A stretch of DNA of 45,856 nt from assembly GCA_002238855.1 (NCBI GenBank), contig MPND01000030.1, positions 1-45,856 on the forward strand, given 5' to 3'. Positions 9,130 through 17,924 of this stretch are shown piece by piece. Under the pieces are notes generated by a model. It did no database searches. It was given only the letters and a program-made list of their open reading frames with translations, and had not been told where the DNA came from. The position numbers and the translations under genes were made by a program. Position 1 is the stretch's first letter. Each line of letters opens with the position of its first letter. Origin of the DNA: SAR202 cluster bacterium bin90. Lineage in GTDB: Bacteria; Chloroflexota; Dehalococcoidia; Lucifugimonadales; JADFKI01.

Positions 9130-10155
9130 CTACTGCAAGGGCAGGGGCGGTTGCAGCCACTTGCCCGTGCGGTTAACTTCTATCTCGGTTATCCACTTCA
9201 CCCACTCGAAGCCACGCTTGTCGTGAGCTACGAGGCGAGCTGGGAATCCGTGTCCATGTGATAGCGTTTCACCGCCTACATGTGTAGCGATAATGTAACT
9301 ATTGGCCTCCCTCATAGAGAACTTTCGATAGTAACCTGTCACCGAACGTACGGTAACGCTGGCGGCGTCACCTATGGGGTTGACCGTCTCCAGGAGGTCG
9401 GATAGAGGCGTGCCACTCCAAATTTGCGTAGAATGCCAACCACCGGTGCAGTCTATGGTTGCGGTGAGTTCCTTGTTGGGGGACAAGTCCGCATATTTCA
9501 GGCTTACGGGGTTTGCTACGGCACCTCCAATATTCAGTTGCCACTCTTTCTCATTGATTGGTCTGGGGTTGTCATTTAGCCATGATGTTAGCGGAAATGC
9601 GTTACCAGAGTAGCTCGTTGCCTCGTATGATCCTGTGAATCGCCTCGACGCTCCGCTGAGTCCGCCAATGCTCGCTGCGACTTCGCCTGCACGCCACAGT
9701 GCGATACCCACTATCGTCAGCCCGGCGAATCGCAGGAATGTGCGTCTGTCCGCCCAGAAGCGCAGCGGGAAACCGCGGGTGTGATATAGGGCGTGCCAGA
9801 CAAGAATCGGGACTAGCGCGCCACCGATGTAAATGTGCCAGCTCACCCCGCTGAACAGCCAGAAAGATATGGGACCAACGAATGACCAGACGAAACCGAG
9901 CGCCAGAGTTGCGGTCAATGCAATCGCCAGTACGATAGATGCGGTTCGCGGAGTCGCGCTTCGCGGCCAGCGCAGAGAGCGCACAACATTGGCCAGTTTC
10001 CAGACAAGAACGGCGATGATGCCCCAACCACTGATCCTGTGCGCGAGTATGAATATTGCCTCGTCGGGTGAGCCGGACACAAGCCCGAAGAAGCCGCTGA
10101 CCAGTTCGACGGCTATCAGAACGAGCAGGAGCGTGTTCGCCCATGGATACTTCAT
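9130..10155 (-). CDS. membrane-anchored molybdopterin oxidoreductase: b-type cytochrome domain fused to sulfite-oxidase-type domain
   Basis: The 341-residue protein is two domains in one chain. Residues 1-165 hold about five hydrophobic segments with histidines (39, 107, 121, 125) placed like heme ligands of a cytochrome b561/ferric-reductase-type module. Residues 175-341 are a sulfite-oxidase-superfamily Moco domain; Cys236 in IDCTGGWHS is the expected molybdenum ligand. This resembles an MsrPQ (YedYZ)-like catalytic and membrane pair joined in one polypeptide, though in reverse order. There is no Tat-type twin-arginine signal at the N terminus, so topology is uncertain. The substrate cannot be predicted. 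The gene lies 88 bases downstream of malate dehydrogenase on the same strand. Confidence 0.8.
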   Translation of the reverse strand: MKYPWANTLLLVLIAVELVSGFFGLVSGSPDEAIFILAHRISGWGIIAVLVWKLANVVRSLRWPRSATPRTASIVLAIALTATLALGFVWSFVGPISFWLFSGVSWHIYIGGALVPILVWHALYHTRGFPLRFWADRRTFLRFAGLTIVGIALWRAGEVAASIGGLSGASRRFTGSYEATSYSGNAFPLTSWLNDNPRPINEKEWQLNIGGAVANPVSLKYADLSPNKELTATIDCTGGWHSTQIWSGTPLSDLLETVNPIGDAASVTVRSVTGYYRKFSMREANSYIIATHVGGETLSHGHGFPARLVAHDKRGFEWVKWITEIEVNRTGKWLQPPLPLQ

Positions 10156-10243
10156 GCCGCACTCTTCTCAATGTGCAGAGCGGATTCGGCGTGGCTATCG
10201 TATGTCCGGCATCTGTCTGTCCAATTCGCGGAGAAGACTCTAT

Positions 10244-11179
10244 CTAACTTTCGTTGGAAGCCATCACTTCGACGAGTTCCTGCACGGCGTCCGCAGAGTG
10301 CTTCAGGGCAGCCATCTCATCGTCGTTCAGGTCGAACTCAACAACCTCTACGACTCCCCCGTTGCCAAGCTTCACGGGAACGCCGACAAACAGATCATTA
10401 ATGCCGTATTCCCCTTGTAGGAGGGCGGTGCAGGGCAGAATTTCGTTCTTATCGAATAGGATTGCCTCGACCATCTGAACAATTGATGCGGACGGCGCGT
10501 AGTAGGCACTTCCTGTCTTCAGGTAGTTGACGATCTCGGCTCCGCCATCGCGTGTGCGCTGCACTATTTCCTCAAGGCGGTCGGCCGCAATGAGGTTGGC
10601 AACAGGGATTCCTCCGACGGTGGTGCTGCCGACTACGGGCACCATTGTATCGCCGTGACCGCCGAGCACATAAGCCTCTATTGAATTCACAGACACGCTC
10701 AGTTCTTCGGCAAGGAATGTACGGAATCGCCCGGTGTCGAGGATGCCCGCCATACCGACGACGCGGCTCTTCGGGAATCCGCTAACTTGGTATGCGCGCT
10801 GGGCCATAGCGTCAAGCGGATTTGTTACCGGCAAGATAACGCAGTCCGGCGAATGCTCTGCGACCTCTGATACGACACTGCTGACGATCCGCATATTCGT
10901 CAGGAGGAGGTCGTCGCGGCTCATACCGGGTCTGCGCGCGATTCCTGAAGTGATCACTACGATGTCCGAGCCGGCGGTTTCCTCGTAGCCGTTGGTGCCC
11001 ACAATGGTAGCGTCTGAGCCGAGCACCGGGCCTGACTCCTGGATGTCGAGCGCCTTGCCTTGCGGCAGCCCCTCAACGATGTCCACCAATACTACATCGG
11101 CATAGCCTCTATCGAATATGCGCTGTGCGGCGGTCGCGCCGACATTGCCCGCACCCACAACCGTTACTTTACTTCTCAT
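10244..11179 (-). CDS. mdh: malate dehydrogenase
   Basis: The 311-residue NAD-dependent enzyme interconverts malate and oxaloacetate. The Rossmann loop GAGNVGA is at residues 8-14, [12 protein letters not shown] supplies the substrate-binding arginines, and GGHGDTMVP contains the catalytic histidine. The lactate/malate dehydrogenase family member is of the bacterial MDH type (ARRPGM loop). The frame is open 12 codons further upstream, but a GGGAG ribosome site nine bases before the ATG at 11179 and the family's usual N terminus ([11 protein letters not shown]) decide the start. It lies downstream of icd, separated by a hairpin, and in the same direction as the biotin-dependent carboxyltransferase genes that make or use oxaloacetate. 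Confidence 0.95.
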   Translation of the reverse strand: MRSKVTVVGAGNVGATAAQRIFDRGYADVVLVDIVEGLPQGKALDIQESGPVLGSDATIVGTNGYEETAGSDIVVITSGIARRPGMSRDDLLLTNMRIVSSVVSEVAEHSPDCVILPVTNPLDAMAQRAYQVSGFPKSRVVGMAGILDTGRFRTFLAEELSVSVNSIEAYVLGGHGDTMVPVVGSTTVGGIPVANLIAADRLEEIVQRTRDGGAEIVNYLKTGSAYYAPSASIVQMVEAILFDKNEILPCTALLQGEYGINDLFVGVPVKLGNGGVVEVVEFDLNDDEMAALKHSADAVQELVEVMASNES

Positions 11180-11220
11180 TGGATATATTCTCCCGAAATG
11201 AGTTGCATGTCTCAAACAAT

Positions 11221-11258
11221 GCCCCCTTGCAGCGCAATAGACCTGTGCTCAAGGGGGC
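11221..11258 (-). terminator. hairpin between icd and mdh
   Basis: A nine-base perfect inverted repeat (GCCCCCTTG / CAAGGGGGC) encloses a 20-base loop that can itself partly pair. It sits just after the icd stop. On the minus strand the hairpin is followed only by ATTGTTTGAG, a poor U-run. It may attenuate transcription or mark an mRNA processing site rather than fully terminate. Confidence 0.5.
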
Positions 11259-11281
11259 TGGCTTCTTCATAGTAAATTGAT

Positions 11282-12490
11282 TTAGCCTTCAGCAGCGACG
11301 TACTCGTCCCAGCGAGCTTCAACATTGGGGTCTTCGACAGTCTCCATGATGTACTGGCCAAACTCCGCGCTGGTTACGCCGGTGTCGCGGCCTGTCATGA
11401 CCATCTTGCGTTCGTACTGTCCGCAGATGTCGAGTGCCTTATGCAGCTTGCCGCCAAGCGCCTCGAAGCCGATGTGCTCAAGCATCATCGCGCCTGCGCG
11501 CACGAGCGAACTGGGATCCGCGAATTGCGCCCTGCCTGTCTCAACCATTCGAGGTGCGCTGCCATGAATCGCCTCGAACATGCCGTATCGCTTGCCGATG
11601 TTCGCGCTGCCTGCCGTCCCGACGCCGCCCTGTATCTGCGCGGCTTCGTCAGTGAGAATGTCGCCGTACAGGTTGGGGAGCGCGAGGACCTGGAAGTCCT
11701 TCTGGCGCGCTGGGTTGATGAGCGCGGCGGTCATTATGTCGATATACCAGCCGTCCCATTCGATGTCGGGATACCGCTCGCTAACCGCGCGCGCTATGTC
11801 GAGGAACTTGCCATCGGTCGTCTTGACAACATTTGCCTTGGTGACGACGGTGACGCGCTCCCTGCCAGTGCGCTGTGCGTGGGCGAAAGCCGCATCGATG
11901 ATTCGCTCGGCGCCCTGGCTGGTTATGACACGGAAGTCGATAGCTAGGTCATCAGACACGTTGATTCCCTGGCTTCCGACGGCGTACATGTCCTCAGTGT
12001 TCTCTCGGAAGAATGTCCAGTCTATGCCCTGGTTGGGTACGCGCACCGGCCGGACATTGGCGAAGAGGTCGAGTTCCTTTCGCATCGAGACGTTGGCGCT
12101 CTCAATGTTGGGCCAACCGTCGCCCTGTTCGGGGGTATGGGTCGGGCCCTTCAGCGTGACGTGGCACTGTTTGATCTCAGCCAGAACATCTTCGGGGATT
12201 GACTGCAACTTCTCGGCGCGGTTCTCGATGGTCAGACCATCGATTACCCTAAACTCGACCTTCCCTGTTGCTAATTCGTCTCGCAACAGGTACTCCAGGA
12301 CTCGCTGAGTCTCGTAGCTGATGGTGGGGCCGATTCCGTCGCCGCCCAGCATGCCGATTATGATGGGGCTGACTTGGGAATAGTCAACCCAGTCGCCCTC
12401 TTCCTTCAGCCGTTCGACCCGTTCAAGCTGCTGCTGTAGTACGGTCCCGAAATGCTGTTTTGCGGCTTCAATTGATTGTGAATTGTCCAC
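11282..12490 (-). CDS. icd: isocitrate dehydrogenase (isocitrate/isopropylmalate dehydrogenase family)
   Basis: The 402-residue enzyme probably converts isocitrate to 2-oxoglutarate. The ICDH-type substrate loop SANVSMRKELDLFANVRPVR matches the family pattern SxNVxLRxxLDLxxxxRPV. TEDMYAV, the metal-binding aspartates in ALPNLYGDILTDEAAQ, and the cofactor loop HGSAPR are also visible. At the cofactor-discriminating positions after HGSAP it has Arg-Met rather than Lys-Tyr (NADP) or Asp-Ile (NAD), so the cofactor is unclear. The start is GTG at 12490, set by AAAGGAG six bases upstream. Homoisocitrate or isopropylmalate activity is less likely given malate and succinate dehydrogenases next door. 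Confidence 0.85.
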   Translation of the reverse strand: MDNSQSIEAAKQHFGTVLQQQLERVERLKEEGDWVDYSQVSPIIIGMLGGDGIGPTISYETQRVLEYLLRDELATGKVEFRVIDGLTIENRAEKLQSIPEDVLAEIKQCHVTLKGPTHTPEQGDGWPNIESANVSMRKELDLFANVRPVRVPNQGIDWTFFRENTEDMYAVGSQGINVSDDLAIDFRVITSQGAERIIDAAFAHAQRTGRERVTVVTKANVVKTTDGKFLDIARAVSERYPDIEWDGWYIDIMTAALINPARQKDFQVLALPNLYGDILTDEAAQIQGGVGTAGSANIGKRYGMFEAIHGSAPRMVETGRAQFADPSSLVRAGAMMLEHIGFEALGGKLHKALDICGQYERKMVMTGRDTGVTSAEFGQYIMETVEDPNVEARWDEYVAAEG

Positions 12491-12556
12491 GCCGACTCCT
12501 TTCGCTTTGCGGCACGCCGGATTTATTGCCGTCCGTTAATTGTTAGTTAATGAATA

Positions 12557-14452
12557 CTATATTGAGATTACAGCGAGAACAGCGTCCTTTGCAACAGTTG
12601 CACCGACATCGGCAACCAGCGCCTTGACAGTGCCGCTTGCAGGCGAAGGGAGTGTGTTCTCCATCTTCATCGCTTCCAGCACGACTATAGAGTCGCCTTC
12701 GTTTACGCTTTCTCCAGTTTTCACCGCGTATCGGAGTACAACACCAGGTATTGGCGCTGTTATAGGAACTTCGTTTGCAGCCGAATCAACTGTCGCGCCC
12801 TGAGCATCTCTCTGCTTACTCTGGGGAACTGGCGTAGGCGAGTCACGAGTTACGGAGGATGTCGTTGCGGCTGGAGCGTTAGGCTGAGGCGCAGCCGCGG
12901 GAGCAATGCGCAATCCGCGCTCAAGAGAGTGCGGCTCGACCTCAACTTCAAACCGTTCGCCATCGACATAGACACTGAAGGTCCTCGCACGGTGACTGCG
13001 TGGGCGGTCGGACGACTCTTCGTGAGCTGGCGAGCCTTCGGCAGACTTTGCATTGTCCGGAGAAGTGACTTCCTTCATTTCATCCGGCATCGGGTCTAGA
13101 CCGTGCTTGATGCGTAGAAACTTCATGCCGGTAGAAGGGTAGAGCGCATAGGTGAGGACATCTTCGATATCAGTTGTCATGTGCCCGACGGCGTCTCTCG
13201 CTGCATCCAGCTCAGGCGGCAACTCGTGTGAATTTCTGTCATTCTCACTATCGCCGAGGATTTTGTCGCGAAGTTCTGGCGCAATCTTACCGGGTGGGGT
13301 GCCGAACTTGCCTGCGACATAGTCTTGCACTGCGCCCGTGACCATTGTGTACCGTCCGAAGAGAACATTGTTCACGGCCTGCGCGCCGGTCATCTGGCTG
13401 AGAGGTGTAACGAGCGGAGGATAGCCTAGATCCCGGCGTGTGCGCGGAATCTCCTGAAGTACTTCGTCAAGTCTGTCGATCGAGTCCGCTTCGCGCAACT
13501 GAGAGGAGAGATTGCTCATCATGCCACCGGGTATCTGGTGATCCAGAACGCGGGCGTCTATAACTGACAGGCGAGAACTTTCCAAGTGGCGCCGGTATTT
13601 AGGCAAGACCCTCTCGAAATAGTCGTCAATCTCCAGGACTTTTTCTAGGCTCACCTGTGGCTCTCGATCGCCCCCTCGAAGAGCAAACACTAATGGCTCG
13701 ATTGCAGGCTGAGCCGTGCGCAGGGCGAGCGGGGCGCAACAAGTGTCAACGCCGTCAATGCCCGCTTCTATGGCTTTGAGCGCGGTCATTGTCGCCATGC
13801 CGCTGGTGTAGTGGCTGTGTAGCTGCAAGGGCACTGCAACCGTTTTCTTGAGCGCGGCGATCAGTTCATAGGCGTCATATGGAGCGAGCAGACCGCCCAT
13901 GTCCTTTACGCAGATGCTGTCCGCACCCATTTCTTCGAATTGCTTTGCCTTCGACAGGTAGTACTCGAGATTGTAAAAGCGTCCACCAAGTCTGCCCTCC
14001 TCGGTAACGGAATAGCAGATAGCAAGCTGGAGGTGCTTTCCTGCGCCTCTTACCGCCTGCGCCGCCCTACGTACATTGGCTGGGTCGTTGAGGGCGTCGA
14101 AAACGCGGAATATGTCGATACCAGCCTCTGCTGACTGCGCTACAAATGCGTCAACCACATCGTCGGCGTAGTTGCGGTACCCTACAAGGGACTGACCCCG
14201 AAGCAACATGGACAAGGGTGTGTTCGGAATCAGGGCGCGAAGAGTTCGGAGGCGCTCCCAAGGATCTTCACCCAGGAACCGCGTGGTGGTGTCGAATGTT
14301 GCGCCGCCCCAGACCTCCATTGCGTCAAATCCGGCAGCGTCCATGGTAGGTGCGATATCCACCATGTCTTCAAGGCGCAGGCGGGTTGCCATCACACTTT
14401 GATGGCCGTCCCGGAGCGTTGTATCGGTTATTTTCACCGGGTTGGAAGCCAT
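12557..14452 (-). CDS. pyruvate/oxaloacetate carboxyltransferase fused to biotin carboxyl carrier domain
   Basis: The 631-residue protein is of the OadA / PycB / transcarboxylase 5S type. The N-terminal TIM barrel has DTTLRDGHQS at 8-17, and HSHYTSG supplies metal-binding histidines. A conserved carboxylase domain follows to about residue 470. A Pro/Ala-rich linker and a C-terminal biotinyl domain come next, with EAMKMEN (target lysine near residue 597). It transfers CO2 between biotin and pyruvate/oxaloacetate. It sits 21 bases downstream of a 65-residue protein that overlaps a 12S-like carboxyltransferase gene. No biotin carboxylase and no sodium-pumping beta subunit lie in the window. So either it is half of a two-subunit pyruvate carboxylase, or it is a 5S-1.3S fusion of a transcarboxylase. 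Confidence 0.9.
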   Translation of the reverse strand: MASNPVKITDTTLRDGHQSVMATRLRLEDMVDIAPTMDAAGFDAMEVWGGATFDTTTRFLGEDPWERLRTLRALIPNTPLSMLLRGQSLVGYRNYADDVVDAFVAQSAEAGIDIFRVFDALNDPANVRRAAQAVRGAGKHLQLAICYSVTEEGRLGGRFYNLEYYLSKAKQFEEMGADSICVKDMGGLLAPYDAYELIAALKKTVAVPLQLHSHYTSGMATMTALKAIEAGIDGVDTCCAPLALRTAQPAIEPLVFALRGGDREPQVSLEKVLEIDDYFERVLPKYRRHLESSRLSVIDARVLDHQIPGGMMSNLSSQLREADSIDRLDEVLQEIPRTRRDLGYPPLVTPLSQMTGAQAVNNVLFGRYTMVTGAVQDYVAGKFGTPPGKIAPELRDKILGDSENDRNSHELPPELDAARDAVGHMTTDIEDVLTYALYPSTGMKFLRIKHGLDPMPDEMKEVTSPDNAKSAEGSPAHEESSDRPRSHRARTFSVYVDGERFEVEVEPHSLERGLRIAPAAAPQPNAPAATTSSVTRDSPTPVPQSKQRDAQGATVDSAANEVPITAPIPGVVLRYAVKTGESVNEGDSIVVLEAMKMENTLPSPASGTVKALVADVGATVAKDAVLAVISI

Positions 14453-14473
14453 AAACCTAACTTCTGACTGATG

Positions 14474-14671
14474 CTAATTTCGCCCCGTCCATGAGCGTAC
14501 TCGGTCTGTTAGGAATTCGTTGGTTTCAGACAAAGTTGCTCTGCGCCACGCGTTTAAGCCGACAGTTTTGCTACCGGGATGTCCCTTCTCACTGTCGAGG
14601 TAAGCCTGCACTGCTGCTGTGATTGCGGCAATCTGTCGATGGCGGTGTGTACTGTCATAGGCGGAAGTCAT
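14474..14671 (-). CDS. small carboxyltransferase accessory subunit (OadG/epsilon-like, soluble)
   Basis: The 65-residue protein overlaps the stop of the 12S-like gene by four bases (ATGA) and lies 21 bases before the 5S-like gene, so it is translated with both. The segment IAAITAAVQAYL followed by NAWRRA resembles the cytoplasmic tail of the gamma/delta small subunits of biotin-dependent decarboxylases, or an acyl-CoA carboxylase epsilon chain. It lacks their membrane helix. A role in holding the two carboxyltransferases together is inferred from position and this short similarity only. Confidence 0.65.
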   Translation of the reverse strand: MTSAYDSTHRHRQIAAITAAVQAYLDSEKGHPGSKTVGLNAWRRATLSETNEFLTDRVRSWTGRN

Positions 14672-16230
14672 AGGGGTATGCTCCCGTGCTTGCGTCGCGG
14701 CAGTGACTCACGCTTGTCAGCAAGCATTTCCAGGGATTTTATGACTTTGCTCCTGGTGTCTGCAGGATCAATCACATCATCGATCAGGCCGTGTGAAGCG
14801 GCGACATAGGGATTGACCAGGCGATCACTGTAGTCCTGTACTAGCTGAGAGCGTGTGGCGTCAGGGTCGTCTGCCGAGGCAATTTCGCTTCGGTAGATGA
14901 TATTGACTGCGCCTTCCGGGCCCATCACGGCTATCTCCGCCGTTGGCCACGCGTAGTTGATGTCGCCCAGCAGGCCCTTGCTGCTCATCACGATGTACGC
15001 GCCGCCGTAAGCCTTGCGGGTGAGCACACTGACCTTTGGGACACTTGCTTCAGCATAAGCATATATGAGTTTTGCCCCATGTCGGATGATGCCGCCAAAT
15101 TCCTGATCGGTGCCTGGCAGAAAGCCCGGCACGTCTATCAATGTGAGCAATGGGATGTTAAAGGCGTCGCAGAATCTCACGAATCGCGCAGCTTTGGTCG
15201 ATGCGTCTATGTCGAGGACTCCCGCGAGGTGGGAAGGCTGCTGCGCGACTATCCCGATGCTCCTGCCGTCCATTCGGGCGAATCCAACGATGACATTGCG
15301 AGCGTAGGCGGCGTGTACCTGCATGAACTCGCCATCATCTACCACGCTTTCGATAATCTGAGCCATGTCGTAGGGCGCGTTGGAATTATCGGGAATTATT
15401 CCGAGAAGTCCGTCATCCCTTCGTTCCGGGTCATCGAAGGCGTCGTATCGCGGCGGGTCTTCCATGTTGTTCTGCGGCAGAAAACCTAATAGGCGCCGTA
15501 CTTCACTCAGGCAGGATTCTTCGGACTGCAAGGAGAAATGCGCTACACCGCTGCGAGTGGAGTGGCTGTCAGCTCCACCAAGCTGCTCGTGAGTAACTTC
15601 TTCTCCGGTTACTGCCCTGATTACATCAGGGCCAGTGATGTACATTTGCCCCGTGTCTTTGACCATGAAGATGAAGTCCGTCAGAGCAGGGGAGTAGGTT
15701 GCACCGCCGGCAGCTGGTCCGAGAATTACTGAAATCTGCGGAATGACGCCGGATGAGCGCACGTTGCGCAGAAAGATGTCCGCGTAGCCCGCGAGACTGA
15801 GGACGCCTTCCTGTATGCGCGCGCCGCCGGAGTCAATGAGGCCGACCATAGGCGCGCCACTATTGGACGCCAGGTCCATCACTTTGCATATCTTTTTGGC
15901 GACGACTTCTGAGAGAGAGCCGCCCAGTACGGTGAAATCCTGAGAGTACGCGAAGGCAAGGCGACCGCTAACTTTGCCGTAGCCGGTCACGACGGCATCG
16001 CCCAGGGTTTTCTGATCGGCTAGACCGAACTCTGTGGCCCGGTGCTGCGCGAATGCGTCCAGCTCTTCGAAGCTTCCCCCGTCGAAGAGCATGTCAAGAC
16101 GCTCGCGTGCCGTGAACTTGCCGCGCCTGTGCTGCGCTTCAATACGCCGCGTGCCACCCCCCAGACGCGCCTGCTCACGCCTCTCGTTGAGGTCGTCGAG
16201 CACATCAACTGCCCTTTTATAAACCGCCAT
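14668..16230 (-). CDS. acyl-CoA carboxyltransferase (methylmalonyl-CoA / propionyl-CoA type, 12S-like)
   Basis: The 520-residue protein has the two-crotonase-fold carboxyltransferase architecture of MmdA, PccB and the 12S transcarboxylase subunit. The N-terminal half has the acyl-CoA oxyanion segment SGGARIQEG, and the C-terminal half has the biotin-side segment RKAYGGAYIVMSSK. It moves a carboxyl group between biotin and propionyl-CoA/methylmalonyl-CoA; acyl specificity is inferred from overall similarity. It is first in the minus-strand series leading to the 65-residue subunit, the 5S-biotin fusion, icd and mdh. The 5' region shared with the divergent folP contains an inverted repeat at 16340-16357. 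Confidence 0.9.
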   Translation of the reverse strand: MAVYKRAVDVLDDLNERREQARLGGGTRRIEAQHRRGKFTARERLDMLFDGGSFEELDAFAQHRATEFGLADQKTLGDAVVTGYGKVSGRLAFAYSQDFTVLGGSLSEVVAKKICKVMDLASNSGAPMVGLIDSGGARIQEGVLSLAGYADIFLRNVRSSGVIPQISVILGPAAGGATYSPALTDFIFMVKDTGQMYITGPDVIRAVTGEEVTHEQLGGADSHSTRSGVAHFSLQSEESCLSEVRRLLGFLPQNNMEDPPRYDAFDDPERRDDGLLGIIPDNSNAPYDMAQIIESVVDDGEFMQVHAAYARNVIVGFARMDGRSIGIVAQQPSHLAGVLDIDASTKAARFVRFCDAFNIPLLTLIDVPGFLPGTDQEFGGIIRHGAKLIYAYAEASVPKVSVLTRKAYGGAYIVMSSKGLLGDINYAWPTAEIAVMGPEGAVNIIYRSEIASADDPDATRSQLVQDYSDRLVNPYVAASHGLIDDVIDPADTRSKVIKSLEMLADKRESLPRRKHGSIPL

Positions 16231-16339
16231 TGGCCTACCCGCTCTTGCCTCTATATCGGACGAATGAAGGAGACGAAGTGAAATGAGTCCAGACGCTTAA
16301 TACCAAGAAAACGGTATCAGATAGCGACTTTGGTAGCAA

Positions 16340-16357
16340 CATAATTCAGGAATTATG
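16340..16357. promoter_or_regulatory. inverted repeat, candidate operator between carboxyltransferase and folP genes
   Basis: CATAATTC-AG-GAATTATG is a perfect repeat with eight-base arms in the 262-base divergent intergenic region. It is immediately preceded by GTAGCAA, making the 13-mer GTAGCAACATAAT that recurs at 26509-26521 upstream of the transketolase gene. A regulator-binding role is inferred. Confidence 0.4.
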
Positions 16358-16492
16358 GGTGTGCGTGTGAATAGGAGGTGGGAGTTTCGAACGGTGATAT
16401 ACTCTATGAGATAGGCAAAGTTCCATACAGTTGACTTTTACTCGAGCATCTCAACGGTGTTCGATGCGCGACTAGGGATTAAATTGATAAAC

Positions 16493-17353
16493 ATGCCATC
16501 GCTCGCACCGACCAGAATCGGTGGTCGCTGCTTCAAGTGGGGTGAGCGCACATACGTAATGGGCGTGCTGAATGTAACGCCTGACTCCTTTTCTGGAGAC
16601 GGAGTGGCTAGAAATCTCGACACGGCAGTTGAGCAGGCGCTACGTTTTCAGGCAGAAGGCGCAGATATTATCGACGTTGGTGGCGAATCAACACGACCGG
16701 CCTCCATATACTCGGGGGCAGAGCCTATAACTGCTGAGGAAGAACTGACGCGGGTGATTCCGGTGATTGAGGCTTTGTCCCACGTGCTGAAAATTCCCGT
16801 CAGTGTGGATACATACAAGGCGGAGGTCGCACGGGAGGCGTTGCGTGCGGGTGCCGCGATGATCAACGATGTCTGGGGATTCCGGCGCGACCCCGAGATT
16901 GCTCGTGTAGCCGCCGACGCTGGCGTGCCTGTGGTGCTGATGCACAATCAGAAGCATACTCGTTATGGCGACCTGGTGCCGGATGTCATTGGTGAACTGG
17001 GCAAGATGGTGAAAACGGCGGTCGCCTCCGGAGTGGAACACAGGAATATAGTAGTCGATCCAGGCATGGGATTCGGGAAGACTGCCGAGCACAATCTTGA
17101 GATATTGCGCAGGCTTGATGAATTTCAGGCTCTCGGTTCGCCGATTCTGGTGGGGATATCTCGGAAGTCCACAATCGGGTACGTTCTCGGACTACCGGTC
17201 GAGGAGAGACTGGAGGGCACTGCGGCTACGGTGGCTCTCTCGGTGGCTTTTGGCGCTGATGTCGTGCGTGTTCACGATGTCAGAGAAATGGTGCGCGTCG
17301 CCCGCATGAGCGATGCTGTTGTGCGCGGCTGGAGCCAGGATGATGCTCAATGA
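16493..17353 (+). CDS. folP: dihydropteroate synthase
   Basis: The 286-residue enzyme condenses p-aminobenzoate with the pterin pyrophosphate in folate synthesis. Signature segments are NVTPDSFSG, DVGGESTRP, the pterin-site DVWG and VDPGMGFGK. The start is uncertain: GTG at 16457 adds 12 residues without a ribosome site; TTG at 16484 has AGGG six bases upstream; ATG at 16493 matches the usual family N terminus and is used here. It overlaps the start of folK, and the two form a folate operon. No folB or folE lies nearby. Confidence 0.93.
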   Translation: MPSLAPTRIGGRCFKWGERTYVMGVLNVTPDSFSGDGVARNLDTAVEQALRFQAEGADIIDVGGESTRPASIYSGAEPITAEEELTRVIPVIEALSHVLKIPVSVDTYKAEVAREALRAGAAMINDVWGFRRDPEIARVAADAGVPVVLMHNQKHTRYGDLVPDVIGELGKMVKTAVASGVEHRNIVVDPGMGFGKTAEHNLEILRRLDEFQALGSPILVGISRKSTIGYVLGLPVEERLEGTAATVALSVAFGADVVRVHDVREMVRVARMSDAVVRGWSQDDAQ

Positions 17354-17924
17354 GGCGTATGTTGGGCTAGGCTCGAACCTGGGCGATTCGGTCCAGAATC
17401 TCCGTGCCGCAGTTGGCATGATGGAAGAATTTGCCGTCGATGTTTTGCCGTCGCCAGTGTACAGGACGGCGCCCCAAGGATTTCGCAACCAGCCTCCGTT
17501 CTACAACGCTGTCTGCCGCGTGGTTACGAAAGTTACACCGTTCGAGCTGATGGACCGATTGCTGCGCATCGAAACGGGAGTCGGGAGACGGCGAGTATTT
17601 CGCAACGCGCCCCGTCTGCTGGACATGGACATTCTCCTATACAACCGACTCGTGCTGAAGTCACCGCCACTGACACTTCCTCACCCTCGGATGTCCGAGA
17701 GACTCTTCGTTCTGCGGCCGCTTGCTGATATTGCCCCGCATTTGAGGCATCCTCTGGGCGGCGCGAGTGTTGGAGAAATGCTGCGAAATCTGCAAGCGCA
17801 GTCGGACGTCATTGAACGGCTGGAATCGCAATTGGCAACTCCGGTGAGCCGCAGGGCTGCCGCCAATGGCAATCACCGTAGTGAAGGCGGCAACATGTTT
17901 GGGATGGTGTCTCGAATCGGATAG
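17340..17924 (+). CDS. folK: 2-amino-4-hydroxy-6-hydroxymethyldihydropteridine pyrophosphokinase
   Basis: The 194-residue enzyme pyrophosphorylates the pterin that FolP uses next. It has GLGSNLGD at the N terminus, the RRRVF...PRLLDMDIL active-site stretch with its acidic metal ligands, and LPHPRMSERLFVLRPL. Start candidates are tandem ATGs at 17340 and 17343 behind GGAG inside the end of folP, consistent with translational coupling. It carries a C-terminal extension of about 30 residues beyond the usual 160. The last 52 bases of this extension are antisense to the end of the convergent Trm112-like gene. Confidence 0.93.
   Translation: MMLNEAYVGLGSNLGDSVQNLRAAVGMMEEFAVDVLPSPVYRTAPQGFRNQPPFYNAVCRVVTKVTPFELMDRLLRIETGVGRRRVFRNAPRLLDMDILLYNRLVLKSPPLTLPHPRMSERLFVLRPLADIAPHLRHPLGGASVGEMLRNLQAQSDVIERLESQLATPVSRRAAANGNHRSEGGNMFGMVSRIG

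Noticed and set aside
9602..10171. 189-codon minus-strand frame over the molybdopterin oxidoreductase gene
   Set aside because: Overlaps the real gene in another frame; composition rich in Arg and His, typical of shadow frames.
11180..11215. Longer start for malate dehydrogenase
   Set aside because: A good ribosome site and the usual family N terminus point to the ATG at 11179.
16398..16436. Promoter for folP from TATACT (16398) or TTGACT (16431)
   Set aside because: Neither has a partner hexamer at 16-18 bases, so no promoter was called.
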